This document shows positions 42,531 through 50,986 of a stretch of 64,000 bases of DNA, one piece after another. Under the pieces are notes generated by a model. It made no database searches. It was not told the DNA's origin and saw only the letters and a program-made list of their open reading frames with translations. This DNA comes from an uncultured Bacteroidaceae bacterium (GTDB taxonomy: Bacteria; Bacteroidota; Bacteroidia; Bacteroidales; Bacteroidaceae), in NCBI GenBank assembly GCA_905236985.1, contig CAJORF010000123.1, positions 1-64,000 of the forward strand, read 5' to 3'. The position numbers were made by a program, and so were the translations under genes. The stretch's first letter is position 1; each line of letters starts with the position of its first letter.

Positions 42531-43709
42531 ATGAATATATATCTGAAACGTGGTAAGGATGAGTCGCTTAAACGCTTTCATCCTTGGATTTATTCAGGAG
42601 CCATTCAGCGCATTGAAGATCAGGCAGGTGAAGGGGCACTTGCGCGTGTCTTCACCAGCGATGGTGACTATATCGCCACAGGTCATTGGCAGATCGGTAC
42701 CATCGCCGTGCGCGTACTTACTTTCGATGATGAGCCCATTGACGATGTTTTTTGGTGTCATCGTCTGCAAGTGGCACTTGACATGCGACGAGCCATTGGC
42801 GTGGCTGACCGTACAGACAACAACACCTATCGCCTTGTTCATGGTGAAGGAGACAACCTTCCTGGACTGGTCATCGATGTCTATGGCCAGACTGCTGTTA
42901 TGCAGGCACATAGCGTTGGTATGCACTGCTCGCGTCAGCAGATAGCCGAGGCAATGAGGGTTGTGATGGGCGACCGCATCAACAATATCTATTATAAGAG
43001 CGAGACAACATTGCCCTTTAAGGCTGGACTTGGACAGGAGAACACATTCTTGCTGGGTGACGCTGTGGATAACATCGCTGTGGAGAATGGTCTGCGTTTC
43101 CACATCGACTGGTTGCGTGGACAGAAGACGGGTTTCTTCGTCGATCAGCGCGACAACCGTTCGCTGCTCGAACACTATGCCCCTGGTCGCGATGTCCTGA
43201 ATATGTTCTGTTACACAGGTGGTTTCTCTGTCTATGCTATGCGTGGCGGTGCGCGCTGCGTCCATAGCGTTGATAGCTCGGGAAAAGCCGTTGATCTGGC
43301 CAGTGCTAATGTATCGATGAACTTCCCTGACGACGATCGCCATCAAGCCATCGCCGAGGATGCTTTCCGCTATTTGCAGCAGATGGAAGAGGGGCAATAT
43401 GACCTTATCATCCTTGATCCTCCTGCCTTCGCTAAACATAAAGACGCATTGCGCAACGCCCTCAAAGGATATACACGTCTCAACGCCGCCACCTTTGCTA
43501 AGATCCGACCAGGTGGCGTGCTTTTCACCTTCTCGTGCTCGCAGGCCGTCTCTAAGGATCAGTTCCGCATGGCAGTGTTCACAGCTGCGGCTATGAGTGG
43601 ACGAAAAGTCAGCATCTTACATCAATTGCACCAGCCTGCTGACCATCCCATCAACATCTACCACCCCGAAGGGGAGTATCTGAAGGGCTTGGTGCTGTAT
43701 GTCGAATAA
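42531..43709 (+). CDS. RlmI-like class I SAM-dependent rRNA cytosine methyltransferase
   Basis: Predicted 23S rRNA m5C methyltransferase. The N-terminal PUA domain begins MNIYLKRGKDESLKRFHPWIYSGAI. The central EEHEE domain leads to the Rossmann domain with DVLNMFCYTGGFSVYAMRGGA near 225 and DLIILDPPAFAKHK near 300. SCSQ (FTFSCSQAV) holds the catalytic Cys. ATG 42531 matches the family N-terminus. The ORF track's 42507 adds eight residues. 392 aa. Confidence 0.92.
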   Translation: MNIYLKRGKDESLKRFHPWIYSGAIQRIEDQAGEGALARVFTSDGDYIATGHWQIGTIAVRVLTFDDEPIDDVFWCHRLQVALDMRRAIGVADRTDNNTYRLVHGEGDNLPGLVIDVYGQTAVMQAHSVGMHCSRQQIAEAMRVVMGDRINNIYYKSETTLPFKAGLGQENTFLLGDAVDNIAVENGLRFHIDWLRGQKTGFFVDQRDNRSLLEHYAPGRDVLNMFCYTGGFSVYAMRGGARCVHSVDSSGKAVDLASANVSMNFPDDDRHQAIAEDAFRYLQQMEEGQYDLIILDPPAFAKHKDALRNALKGYTRLNAATFAKIRPGGVLFTFSCSQAVSKDQFRMAVFTAAAMSGRKVSILHQLHQPADHPINIYHPEGEYLKGLVLYVE

Positions 43710-43830
43710 ATCGCACTGCAAGATGTTAATCTTGTTAACAAACAACGGCATTGTGCGGGAATGAATGTTAAATTAGATAAATACAAGAGCAAAATTAGAA
43801 ATAAACAGTTGCAGGATGCGTGAAAAATTG

Positions 43831-43838
43831 TACCTTTG
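43831..43838 (+). promoter_or_regulatory. Promoter of an orphan small transcript
   Basis: TTG (43809-43811), 19-base spacer, TACCTTTG. The only thing before the next terminator, 44 bases on, is a short non-coding stretch. Confidence 0.65.
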
Positions 43839-43843
43839 CAACG

Positions 43844-43911
43844 TGTTTTTCATGGTATTAGATTTAAGGTTAATGAAAGGTCGGTTGTCGTGAGACAACC
43901 GTCTTTTTTTT
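43844..43911 (+). ncRNA. Candidate small RNA with its own promoter and terminator
   Basis: A promoter at 43831-43838 and an intrinsic terminator (stem CGGTTGTC/GACAACCG with loop GTGA, 43882-43901, then TCTTTTTTTT) enclose about 65 bases with no ORF of note. It contains TTTTTCATGGTATTAGATTTAAGG as unpaired-looking sequence. It sits in the 405-base gap between the RlmI-like gene and the 44115 gene and is independent of both. The 5' end is estimated from the -7 box. Alternatively it is a leader with attenuation for the gene at 44115. Confidence 0.55.
43882..43911 (+). terminator. Intrinsic terminator of the small transcript
   Basis: 8-bp perfect stem CGGTTGTC/GACAACCG, 4-base loop GTGA, then a run of T. 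Confidence 0.85.
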
Positions 43912-43985
43912 GTAGTCTTACGAGCAAAAAGGCATAGAAAAAGGTTAAAATCCACCGATTTCTTGCTGTGCTCGCTGCTTTTCAC

Positions 43986-44071
43986 TACCTTTGCACAGCG
44001 AAGAATAGGGATTTTACCCCTACGCTTTAGGTTTTTCCCCTTTGTGGAGCCAATCAATCGCTGTACTTTTG
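43986..44071 (+). promoter_or_regulatory. Tandem promoters before the Tyr/Gly/Ser-rich protein gene
   Basis: TACCTTTG at 43986-43993 and TTTG-19 bases-TACTTTTG at 44064-44071. Between them ACAGCGA (43995-44001) and TCGCTGT (44058-44064) are complementary, so RNA from the first promoter could fold over the second box. Confidence 0.55.
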
Positions 44072-44114
44072 CAACGTCGAACACAATAAGTTGAACACTA
44101 AAACAAGAAACAAT

Positions 44115-45218
44115 ATGAAGAACATGAGAATTCTAATTGCCTCCGCGATGCTCGCATTGCCCCTGAGCATCTGGGCACAGGACGATCTCTACTTCGTTCC
44201 CAAGAAGAAAGCTGCCAGGACTGAGACGACAACATCTACGACAGTTCGCCAGGAACCCGTGCAGATTGTCTATGCCGATGGCAGCGTGGACAGCTACCAC
44301 ACGATTGGCACTGTGCGTGACATCGATGAGTACAACCGCCGTGGCAAATATGTGGCAAGCGACACTATTGCTATGATGAACGACTCGCTGGCCGCAATAA
44401 CTGTTGACGGAGCCTATTCCGAAGGTTACGCCGATGGTTATGCTGACGGCGAAGACTATGCCATGACACGACGTATGAGCCGATTTGGCTATGACAGTTT
44501 TTACAGCTCGCCCTGGTACTGGAGTTTCTACAACGACCCTTGGTATTGGGACTCCTATTATTACGGCTACAATCCCTACTGGTATGGCGGTTACTATGGA
44601 TGGTCGCGTCCCTACTGGGGCTACCGAGCCTACTGGGGCTATGATCCTTATTGGTATGGCTACTATGGCCCCTACTATGGGGGGTATTATGTCGGCTACT
44701 ATGGTCACCATCATCACGGTGGCGGTCATTATGGTGGCGGTTTTCCTCATCGCAACACCAACTACACCTCTCGTTACTCCAACCTTCGTACAGCCAACCG
44801 CAACTATGGTCATAGCGGCAGCACCCTTCGTGGCAGCGGCTCAGGCCGCACTACAGGCACGCTCGGCAATCGTGGTGGTAGCTACATCAATCGCGGCTCG
44901 TCCTCATCCAGTCGTCAGGTCAGCTCGGGCAACTCGAACATCAACCGTGGTTCATCGTCCATATCTACTTCGCGCGGCTCATCGAGCACGACAACTTCTC
45001 GCAGTTCATCCTCGTATGGTGGCTCATCTTCTTCTTCCTCCCGTTCTGTTTCTTCTGGTTCCAGCTCCAATTCACGCAGTGGCAGTGGTGGCTTCGGTGG
45101 TGTCAGTCGCGGTAGCGGCAGCAGCGGTGGAGGCTTCAGTGGTGGAGGTGGCTCACGCAGCTCTGGCGGCGGTGGTGGCTTCAGTGGTGGTGGCGGTTCC
45201 CGTGGCGGTCGCAGATAA
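44115..45218 (+). CDS. Secreted low-complexity Tyr/Gly/Ser-rich protein
   Basis: 367 aa with signal peptide MKNMRILIASAMLALPLSIWA. Residues about 20-120 form a charged, ordinary-looking domain (YFVPKKKAARTE, DSYHTIGTVRDIDEYNRRGKY). About 125-215 is extremely rich in Tyr, Trp, Gly and Pro (YYGYNPYWYGGYYGWSRPYW) with a His cluster (YGHHHHGGGHYGG). The last 150 residues are Ser/Gly/Arg repeats (SSSSSRSVSSGSSS, GGGGFSGGGGSRGG). No fold or enzyme motif recognised. A self-associating surface or matrix protein is possible. The ORF track's TTG start at 44091 adds eight residues. Confidence 0.75.
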   Translation: MKNMRILIASAMLALPLSIWAQDDLYFVPKKKAARTETTTSTTVRQEPVQIVYADGSVDSYHTIGTVRDIDEYNRRGKYVASDTIAMMNDSLAAITVDGAYSEGYADGYADGEDYAMTRRMSRFGYDSFYSSPWYWSFYNDPWYWDSYYYGYNPYWYGGYYGWSRPYWGYRAYWGYDPYWYGYYGPYYGGYYVGYYGHHHHGGGHYGGGFPHRNTNYTSRYSNLRTANRNYGHSGSTLRGSGSGRTTGTLGNRGGSYINRGSSSSSRQVSSGNSNINRGSSSISTSRGSSSTTTSRSSSSYGGSSSSSSRSVSSGSSSNSRSGSGGFGGVSRGSGSSGGGFSGGGGSRSSGGGGGFSGGGGSRGGRR

Positions 45219-45247
45219 TTATAAACCCTTAAACTCTTGAAACTACG

Positions 45248-46822
45248 ATGAAAAGAATCATATTACTTGCTCTCGCGGCACTGCCCTTTGCCGTGCAGGC
45301 GCAGGACACGTACCTTAACGATCGTGCCACCAACACTTCCGATGTGATCGGAACTGCACGCTACGTGGGCATGGGCGGCGCTATGGGCGCACTCGGAGCA
45401 GACATCTCCACCATCAGCAATAACCCCGCAGGCATCGGATTGATGCGTCGCGGAACGATTTCCTTCACCCTCGGAGGGCAAATCAATGATGCCAAACCCG
45501 TCTTTGGCGATAGTCGTGGCAGTTTCTCTTTTGATCAGATTGGCTTCGTGTTCCCCTTCGGCGATGTAGGTGATGATACGCGTCTCAATTTCGCCTTTAA
45601 CTATCAGAAGCGGATCAACTACAACCAGGGTATCTTTGTGTCCCAGAACCTTGGAGGTCTCTCGCAAGGTGATATGTTCGCTTGGATTGCCAATTCCACC
45701 TTTCAGACCAATAAGGAGGGCCAGTACTATTTCGCATCACCTTTCTACGATAACCTCTATCAGGCTGGCTTCTTCAGTGAGTTTACTAATGTACAGGGAG
45801 ACACCTATTTTCGCAATACTAATGCTGGTCAGACGGGTTATTACTACCGCAATTCGTCTGGTTCGTTGCAAGGCTTTGACTTCAACCTCAGCGGCAGTGC
45901 CCAAGATCGTTGGTTCTGGGGTGTCACCTTCGGTATCGACCACATGAACTACAAGCATGCAGCGTCATACGAAGAGGTGGGCGACGATTCCTATATCCTT
46001 TATCAGGATCAGAAACTGAAGGGAGTTGGTTTCAACGTGAAAGCTGGTGTCATCGTTAGGCCCATTGAGGATAGTCCCTTTCGTTTCGGACTTGCTGTGG
46101 AGACTCCGACGTGGTATGCGCTCAAGCACACGGGTTTAGCCGCTCTCTCCGTGCTCAATGAACAGGGAAAATATACTCAGGCATCGTATATGGACGATGA
46201 TAACTACCTCGAATATAATCTTTATGCTCCTTGGAAGTTACGTGCCAGCTTAGGTTCCACAATCGGGAATTATTTCGCATGGGATGTCGAGTACGAATAC
46301 AGTATGAACCAGTTCACAAAAATGGGTTATCCCGATTCGGACAATAATTATCATGGTTCATCAATCTCTATGAGCAAGGATCTTGCCATGAATGAGATGA
46401 CGAAAGCAAACATTCGTGGCGTGCATAATGTACGTGCCGGTTTCGAGGTGAAACCCATTCAGCAATTAGCTTTGCGTGCTGGTTACAACTTCTTCAGTAA
46501 ACCCTATAAAAAAGATGCTCGTCTCGACCAGACCTGCAACACGCCTGCGTATGATTGGAGCACTTCAACGGAGTACATCAACCTTGGCGCAACACATCTC
46601 TTCACTCTTGGCATTGGCTATCAGGGTAAGCACCTCTATGTCGATGTGGCTTACAAGTATCGTGTGCAGCGCGGTGACTATTATTCCTTCGATGATCATT
46701 TCACGACTCTCAACGAGTCGTTCATTGATGAGAATCCGCAGCTCGCAGGTCAGATGCTCACTCCCACAGAGGTCAACCTCGATCGTCACAACATCGCTGC
46801 CACGGTTGGCTTCCGTTTCTAA
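45248..46822 (+). CDS. OmpP1/FadL-family outer membrane transport protein
   Basis: 524 aa beta-barrel for hydrophobic substrates. Signal peptide MKRIILLALAALPFAVQA is followed by DTYLNDRATNTSDVIGTARYVGMGGAMGALGADISTISNNPAGIG, the conserved N-terminal hatch of the family (A-GGA-ALG-D-S-NPAG). Amphipathic strands continue to the C-terminal aromatic VGFRF. It lies 29 bases after the low-complexity protein gene, so the two may be co-transcribed. Confidence 0.88.
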   Translation: MKRIILLALAALPFAVQAQDTYLNDRATNTSDVIGTARYVGMGGAMGALGADISTISNNPAGIGLMRRGTISFTLGGQINDAKPVFGDSRGSFSFDQIGFVFPFGDVGDDTRLNFAFNYQKRINYNQGIFVSQNLGGLSQGDMFAWIANSTFQTNKEGQYYFASPFYDNLYQAGFFSEFTNVQGDTYFRNTNAGQTGYYYRNSSGSLQGFDFNLSGSAQDRWFWGVTFGIDHMNYKHAASYEEVGDDSYILYQDQKLKGVGFNVKAGVIVRPIEDSPFRFGLAVETPTWYALKHTGLAALSVLNEQGKYTQASYMDDDNYLEYNLYAPWKLRASLGSTIGNYFAWDVEYEYSMNQFTKMGYPDSDNNYHGSSISMSKDLAMNEMTKANIRGVHNVRAGFEVKPIQQLALRAGYNFFSKPYKKDARLDQTCNTPAYDWSTSTEYINLGATHLFTLGIGYQGKHLYVDVAYKYRVQRGDYYSFDDHFTTLNESFIDENPQLAGQMLTPTEVNLDRHNIAATVGFRF

Positions 46823-46825
46823 TCC

Positions 46826-48043
46826 TTATAGACAGTGATTCATCACATTGGCTGGCGGACGTTCGTTCGCCAGCTCTTGTTTCATGAAGTCCATGTAAGG
46901 TGCTACGTGGGCAAAGAAGTGGCGATAGTCGTCGCAGAGGTAGTTGAGACCGGATGTGCCGTTGGCGGTGGTGCGGATACGATCCTTCGGACAACCCCCA
47001 TTGCAGGCAAAGAGCCAAGGACACTGGCGGCACTGCGCTGGAAGGGCATCCCGCTTGGCTACGCCGAAGGTGCGTTGTCGCTGACTATACATCATTGCCG
47101 TGATGCTGTCATTGTTGATATTGCCCAAACGATATTCAGGGAAGACGAAGTGGTCACAGGCATAGACATCTCCATTGTGCTCAATGACGGCGGCATGACC
47201 ACAGGTGATGCCCATCGAACAGACGCCGGGCGGCTGTCCGACCCAACAGGCCAATGTGGAATCGAAGAGCTGCACGAAGACTTCGCCGACATCCATGCGC
47301 ACCCATTCGTCGAAGATAGTGCAAGCAAAGTGTGCGAACTGTCCAGGGCGGACGCTGAAATCAGCTAACATCCCTTCTCCTTTGTCGATCATGGAAGCGA
47401 GATGACGACCATCGGCGTGCGGTAGGATGCGCTCGATGATAGGCGTGAACTGGATATAGTGCGCTCCAATCTCCTTATAGAAATGATAGACATCAAGGGG
47501 ATAGTCGGCGTTGAAGTCGTTGACCACTCCCATTACATTCCATTCCACGCCATATTTTTTCAAGAGCTCTATACCCTGCATGACTTTATGAAACGAGGGT
47601 TGACCGCCACGGGCACGGCGATATTCGTCGTGGAATTCCTGTGGTCCGTCAATACTGATGCCGATGAGCCAGTGATTGTCGCGGAAGAAACGGCACCACT
47701 CGTCGGTGAGCAGCGTGCCATTGGTTTGAAGGCAGTTTTCGATGAGATGATCGCCTGCGTACTGACGTTGCAGTGCTAAAGCACGCTTATAAAAGCTGAT
47801 AGGACGCATCAATGGCTCACCGCCGTGCCATGTGAAAAGCACCTGTGGCTGTGTTTGCGACTGGATGTATTGGCGCGTGAAAACTTCAAGCGTCGCGTCG
47901 CTCATCAATAAACCTCGTTTCCTATCCTGCGCGTCATACAAGTTACTCTTCTCGAGGTAGTAGCAATACTCGCACGAGAGGTTGCACAGGCTGCCCACGG
48001 GCTTCGCCATGACGTAAAGGGGATGGGAGAGGGGAGAGAGCAA
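46826..48043 (-). CDS. Anaerobic sulfatase-maturating enzyme (radical SAM/SPASM)
   Basis: Converts an active-site Cys or Ser of sulfatases to formylglycine, needed for breakdown of sulfated glycans such as mucin. The radical SAM cluster motif is CNLSCEYC near residue 20. CGHAAVIEHNGDVYACDHFVFPEYRLGNI and QCRQCPWLFACNGGCPKDR provide the SPASM cysteines for two auxiliary clusters. Start TTG 48043 is kept because HPLYVMAKPVG belongs to the family N-terminus. ATG 48010 would lose it. 405 aa. No sulfatase gene is in the window. Confidence 0.9.
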   Translation of the reverse strand: MLSPLSHPLYVMAKPVGSLCNLSCEYCYYLEKSNLYDAQDRKRGLLMSDATLEVFTRQYIQSQTQPQVLFTWHGGEPLMRPISFYKRALALQRQYAGDHLIENCLQTNGTLLTDEWCRFFRDNHWLIGISIDGPQEFHDEYRRARGGQPSFHKVMQGIELLKKYGVEWNVMGVVNDFNADYPLDVYHFYKEIGAHYIQFTPIIERILPHADGRHLASMIDKGEGMLADFSVRPGQFAHFACTIFDEWVRMDVGEVFVQLFDSTLACWVGQPPGVCSMGITCGHAAVIEHNGDVYACDHFVFPEYRLGNINNDSITAMMYSQRQRTFGVAKRDALPAQCRQCPWLFACNGGCPKDRIRTTANGTSGLNYLCDDYRHFFAHVAPYMDFMKQELANERPPANVMNHCL

Positions 48044-48063
48044 GGGAGGTTGGGAAGGGAGTC

Positions 48064-48711
48064 TTAAAGTTGTAGGAAAGGATTATGGGCGCGTTCGAAA
48101 GAGGATTCGGTAGTGCCGCCGTGACCGGGATAGATGGTGATGCCGTCGGGCAGGTCGCGGAGAAGGTGGCGGAGGGAGCGGATGAGCGTCCAGTGGTCGC
48201 CGCCCGGGAAATCGGTGCGGCCAATACTCATCTGGAAGAGGTTGTCGCCCGAGAAGAGGACGTGCTCGTCGGCGCAGTAGTAGCAGACGCCGCCAGCGGT
48301 GTGTCCAGGGCATGGCAGGACGGTGAAGGAGTGGCTTCCAAAGGTAATCGGGCAGTCCTCGGAAATGGCTTCGCCTACAGGACCTTTCTCGAAGTGCAGG
48401 GCATGACCAAGGATGTCGCGCATCTGTTCCTCAGCGTGTTGGAAGAGTGGTAGTTCATTGGCGTGGCAGCGAGCCGCCAAGCCGTAATGCTCATAGATGA
48501 AACCTCCCCCAAAGATATGGTCGAAGTGGGCGTGGGTGAGTAGGTGAGCAACGGGCTTGAGGTTGTTCTGCCCGATATGATTGGCAATGGCTTCCCGCTC
48601 CTCGTCGTACATCGCGCCGCAGTCGATGATGACCGCCTCGTGCGTTTCATCACTTACGATGTAGCAGTTCTCGCCAAGTGGATTAACAGTGAAGGTCTTG
48701 ATGGACAACAT
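48064..48711 (-). CDS. Metallo-beta-lactamase fold hydrolase (glyoxalase II-like)
   Basis: 215 aa with the binuclear metal motif HLLTHAHFDHIFGG (HxHxDH) near residue 77, a further His in LPCPGHTAGGVCYY, an Asp in VLFSGDNLFQMSIGRTDF and the last His in ITIYPGHGGTT. This is the hydroxyacylglutathione-hydrolase-like subgroup common in bacteria, with thioester hydrolysis likely but substrate unknown. It is 20 bases upstream of the anSME gene on the same strand. Confidence 0.9.
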   Translation of the reverse strand: MLSIKTFTVNPLGENCYIVSDETHEAVIIDCGAMYDEEREAIANHIGQNNLKPVAHLLTHAHFDHIFGGGFIYEHYGLAARCHANELPLFQHAEEQMRDILGHALHFEKGPVGEAISEDCPITFGSHSFTVLPCPGHTAGGVCYYCADEHVLFSGDNLFQMSIGRTDFPGGDHWTLIRSLRHLLRDLPDGITIYPGHGGTTESSFERAHNPFLQL

Positions 48712-48747
48712 TATAAGTGAAAAATGGAAGAGTGAAAAATGAAGGGG

Positions 48748-49491
48748 TTAGAGTTGTACGTAAATGACTTTTTTGGCCTTGAAGTATTCTTCGGCGAAAA
48801 AGTCTGAGAGGGGAGTGATGAGCTTTGTGGTTTTTACAGCCCCTGCCTCGTGCTCCAGCTCGCCACCCTTAAGTGCGATAAGGCCGTTTGGCAGGGCGTT
48901 GTGTTGCTGTTGCGAGATATGTGGGCGTGAGATCTTGACGAGATCGGCCAATGGCATCACGGCTCGACTGACGATGAAGTCGAAGCGTGCGGGCTGCAGA
49001 CCTTCTGTCGGTTGTGGCGCCTCTCCCTTGGCTAATTTCTTGGGATTCTTGGCATAACGAACTTCTTCGGCACGGGCGTGTTGTGTTGTCACGTTCGTTA
49101 GACCAAGTGCGTTGACGACCTCGTTGCAGACGCGTATCTTCTTTCCAATGCTATCTACGAGATGGAATCGTACGTCGGGGAACATGATGGCAAGGGGGAT
49201 GCCGGGGAAGCCGCCACCGGTGCCGAGATCCATGACGCGTGTGCCGGGACGGAAATTGATGATCTCTGCGATGCCCAAGCTATGCAACACATGGTGTTCA
49301 TAGAGGTTGTCAATGTCCTTACGACTGATGACATTGATCTTGGCGTTCCAGTCGTGGTAGAGGGCACCGAGGGCAGCGAAGCGGGAGAGCTGAATCTCGG
49401 TGAGGGTAGGGAAGTAGTGCGAGATGACATACTCTCCCTCTTCCCTCCCTATAAGGGAGGTACTAGAATGTATTTGACTGGTAGTATTCAT
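48748..49491 (-). CDS. rsmG: 16S rRNA (guanine-N7)-methyltransferase RsmG
   Basis: Methylates G527 of 16S rRNA. The core is complete: YHDWNAKINVISRKDIDNLYEHHVLHSLGI, then the SAM loop RVMDLGTGGGFPGIPLAIMFP. FIVSRAVMPL lies near the active site and VIYVQL at the C-terminus. The only start codon available is ATG 49491, so the first 20 or so residues (SSTSLIGREEGEY) are encoded by a CTCCCT...TTATAGGGAGGG repeat rather than by family sequence. The protein is therefore slightly longer at the N-terminus than homologues. Confidence 0.9.
   Translation of the reverse strand: MNTTSQIHSSTSLIGREEGEYVISHYFPTLTEIQLSRFAALGALYHDWNAKINVISRKDIDNLYEHHVLHSLGIAEIINFRPGTRVMDLGTGGGFPGIPLAIMFPDVRFHLVDSIGKKIRVCNEVVNALGLTNVTTQHARAEEVRYAKNPKKLAKGEAPQPTEGLQPARFDFIVSRAVMPLADLVKISRPHISQQQHNALPNGLIALKGGELEHEAGAVKTTKLITPLSDFFAEEYFKAKKVIYVQL
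49431..49464. repeat. G/C-run palindromic repeat copy inside the rsmG 5' end
   Basis: CCTCCCT-ATA-AGGGAGG forms a 7-bp hairpin. It shares the CTCCC..TTATAGGGAGGG core (read on either strand) with copies at 49531-49564 and 52013-52163. Confidence 0.6.
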
Positions 49492-49526
49492 ATATTGTCA
49501 TATTAATAATTCTCAATTCTTGAAAG

Positions 49527-50828
49527 CTATTCGCTCCCTCCCTTATAGGAAGGGTGGGGGGAGAGTCTCGGCCTTCTAAACAGGATGGCCAGTAGGGCGA
49601 AGAGACCCATCGTGAAGGGATAATATAAATAAGGTATAATCTTGACTGGTGACAGGGAAGCGAGAGAGGCGGCCATGAGGAGCTGTGCGCCGTAGGGGAT
49701 AAGCGACTGCGCCAGACACGAGAAGGTGTCGAGGATGCTTGCACTCCTGCGAGGGGCGATGTTGAAGCGTTCAGCAATTTCACGGGCAATGGGGCCGATG
49801 GTGAGGATGGCGACCGTGTTGTTGGCTGTGCAGAAATCGGTGAACATCACCAGACCGCCAATTGTCAGCTCCGCACCGCGAGGGCCGTGGACGTGGTTCG
49901 TAAGGAGACGGATGACGAAATCGATGCCACCGCCGTAGCGGATGAGTGCCATGAGACCGCCTGCGAGCATCGTCACGATGATCAGCTCACCCATTCCTAA
50001 GATGCCGTCGCTCATGGCGCTGAACCAGCCGTAGAGGTCGTAGTCTGCGTAGGCGATGCCAATGATGCCGCTGAGGAGTATGCCCACAACGAGCACCACC
50101 ATCACATCCACGCCAGCAATCGCCGTGACGAGCACGACGACGTATGGCAACACCTTCAGCACATCCACCTGCGGTACATCCTGTGGCGCATGGATCTGCG
50201 TGCCAAGCACGATGTAACCCAGAAGCACGAGCACGGCGGCAGGTACGACAATCTTGGAATTCGCACGGAACTTATCGCTCATGCGGCAGCCCTGCGTGCG
50301 TGTTGCCATAATCGTGGTGTCGGAGATGAAGCTGAGGTTGTCACCAAAGAAAGCACCGCCTACGACAATACCGACGAGCATAGGCACTGAGGCACCTGTG
50401 CTCTCGGCGATACCTGCGGCAATGGGTGTCAGAGCAACTACCGTTCCGACGCTTGTTCCGATGCTTAAAGAGATAAAGCAAGCGGCGATAAATAATCCAG
50501 TTAACAGTAAGTTGTCAGGCAGCCATTGAAGTGTTAGGTTAACTGTTGCATCGATGGCTCCCATGGCCTTGGCTGAACTGGCAAAAGCTCCTGCGAGGAT
50601 GAATATCCACAGCATCAGCATGATGTCGGGCTGTCCCGCTCCCTCCGAGAAAAGTGTGATGCGCTGTCGCAGAGTGATGCCACGTGTGATGCAGATAGCA
50701 TAGAGGCTTGTAATGAGAAAGGCTACGCTGATAGGCACCCTGTAGAAGTCGCCTGCGATGATGCTGGCGACGACATACACCACAAGGAAGATGGCGATGG
50801 GACTCAGGGCGAGCAGAGCTTTCTTCAT
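49527..50828 (-). CDS. Na+/H+ antiporter NhaC family
   Basis: 433-aa inner-membrane protein with about 11-12 hydrophobic helices. Typical of the NhaC/ArgT-type antiporter family are SIGTSVGTVVALTPIAAGIAESTG, GGAFFGDNLSFISDTTIMATRTQGC and MFTDFCTANNTVAILTIGPIA. Exchanges Na+ (or organic acid) for H+. Start moved to ATG 50828 because the ORF track's TTG at 50855 lies within the -7 box. The last residues (SPHPSYKGGSE) are encoded by a repeat copy, so the natural C-terminus has been extended or replaced. Confidence 0.88.
   Translation of the reverse strand: MKKALLALSPIAIFLVVYVVASIIAGDFYRVPISVAFLITSLYAICITRGITLRQRITLFSEGAGQPDIMLMLWIFILAGAFASSAKAMGAIDATVNLTLQWLPDNLLLTGLFIAACFISLSIGTSVGTVVALTPIAAGIAESTGASVPMLVGIVVGGAFFGDNLSFISDTTIMATRTQGCRMSDKFRANSKIVVPAAVLVLLGYIVLGTQIHAPQDVPQVDVLKVLPYVVVLVTAIAGVDVMVVLVVGILLSGIIGIAYADYDLYGWFSAMSDGILGMGELIIVTMLAGGLMALIRYGGGIDFVIRLLTNHVHGPRGAELTIGGLVMFTDFCTANNTVAILTIGPIAREIAERFNIAPRRSASILDTFSCLAQSLIPYGAQLLMAASLASLSPVKIIPYLYYPFTMGLFALLAILFRRPRLSPHPSYKGGSE
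49531..49564. repeat. G/C-run palindromic repeat copy inside the nhaC 3' end
   Basis: CTCCCTCCCTTATAGGAAGGGTGG, related to the copy at 49431-49464 and to the arms at 52013-52163. It encodes the last residues of the NhaC protein. Confidence 0.55.
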
Positions 50829-50852
50829 GAACGGATTGGTATGTTTTGCGCG

Positions 50853-50860
50853 CAAAGGTA
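50853..50860 (-). promoter_or_regulatory. -7 box for nhaC
   Basis: TACCTTTG on the minus strand, 24 bases before ATG 50828. Confidence 0.65.
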
Positions 50861-50923
50861 GTGATTTTATGATGAAAAAACTTGTTTTTGTCCAAATCTT
50901 TTTGCTATTCGGTGCTTTTTGCC

Positions 50924-50931
50924 TACTTTTG
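50924..50931 (+). promoter_or_regulatory. Promoter of the kdgK operon
   Basis: TTTG (50901-50904), 19-base spacer, TACTTTTG, 55 bases before ATG 50987. Confidence 0.7.
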
Positions 50932-50986
50932 CACCAAATTATATGAGTTCACAATTTACAATTCATAATTCATCATTGATTTATCT

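Noticed and set aside
46826-48043. RiPP-type SPASM maturase partner for the PqqD-like protein
   Set aside because: Its motifs (CGHAAVIEHNGDVYACDHFVFPEY) are those of sulfatase-maturating enzymes, and it is 12 kb from the cassette on the other strand.
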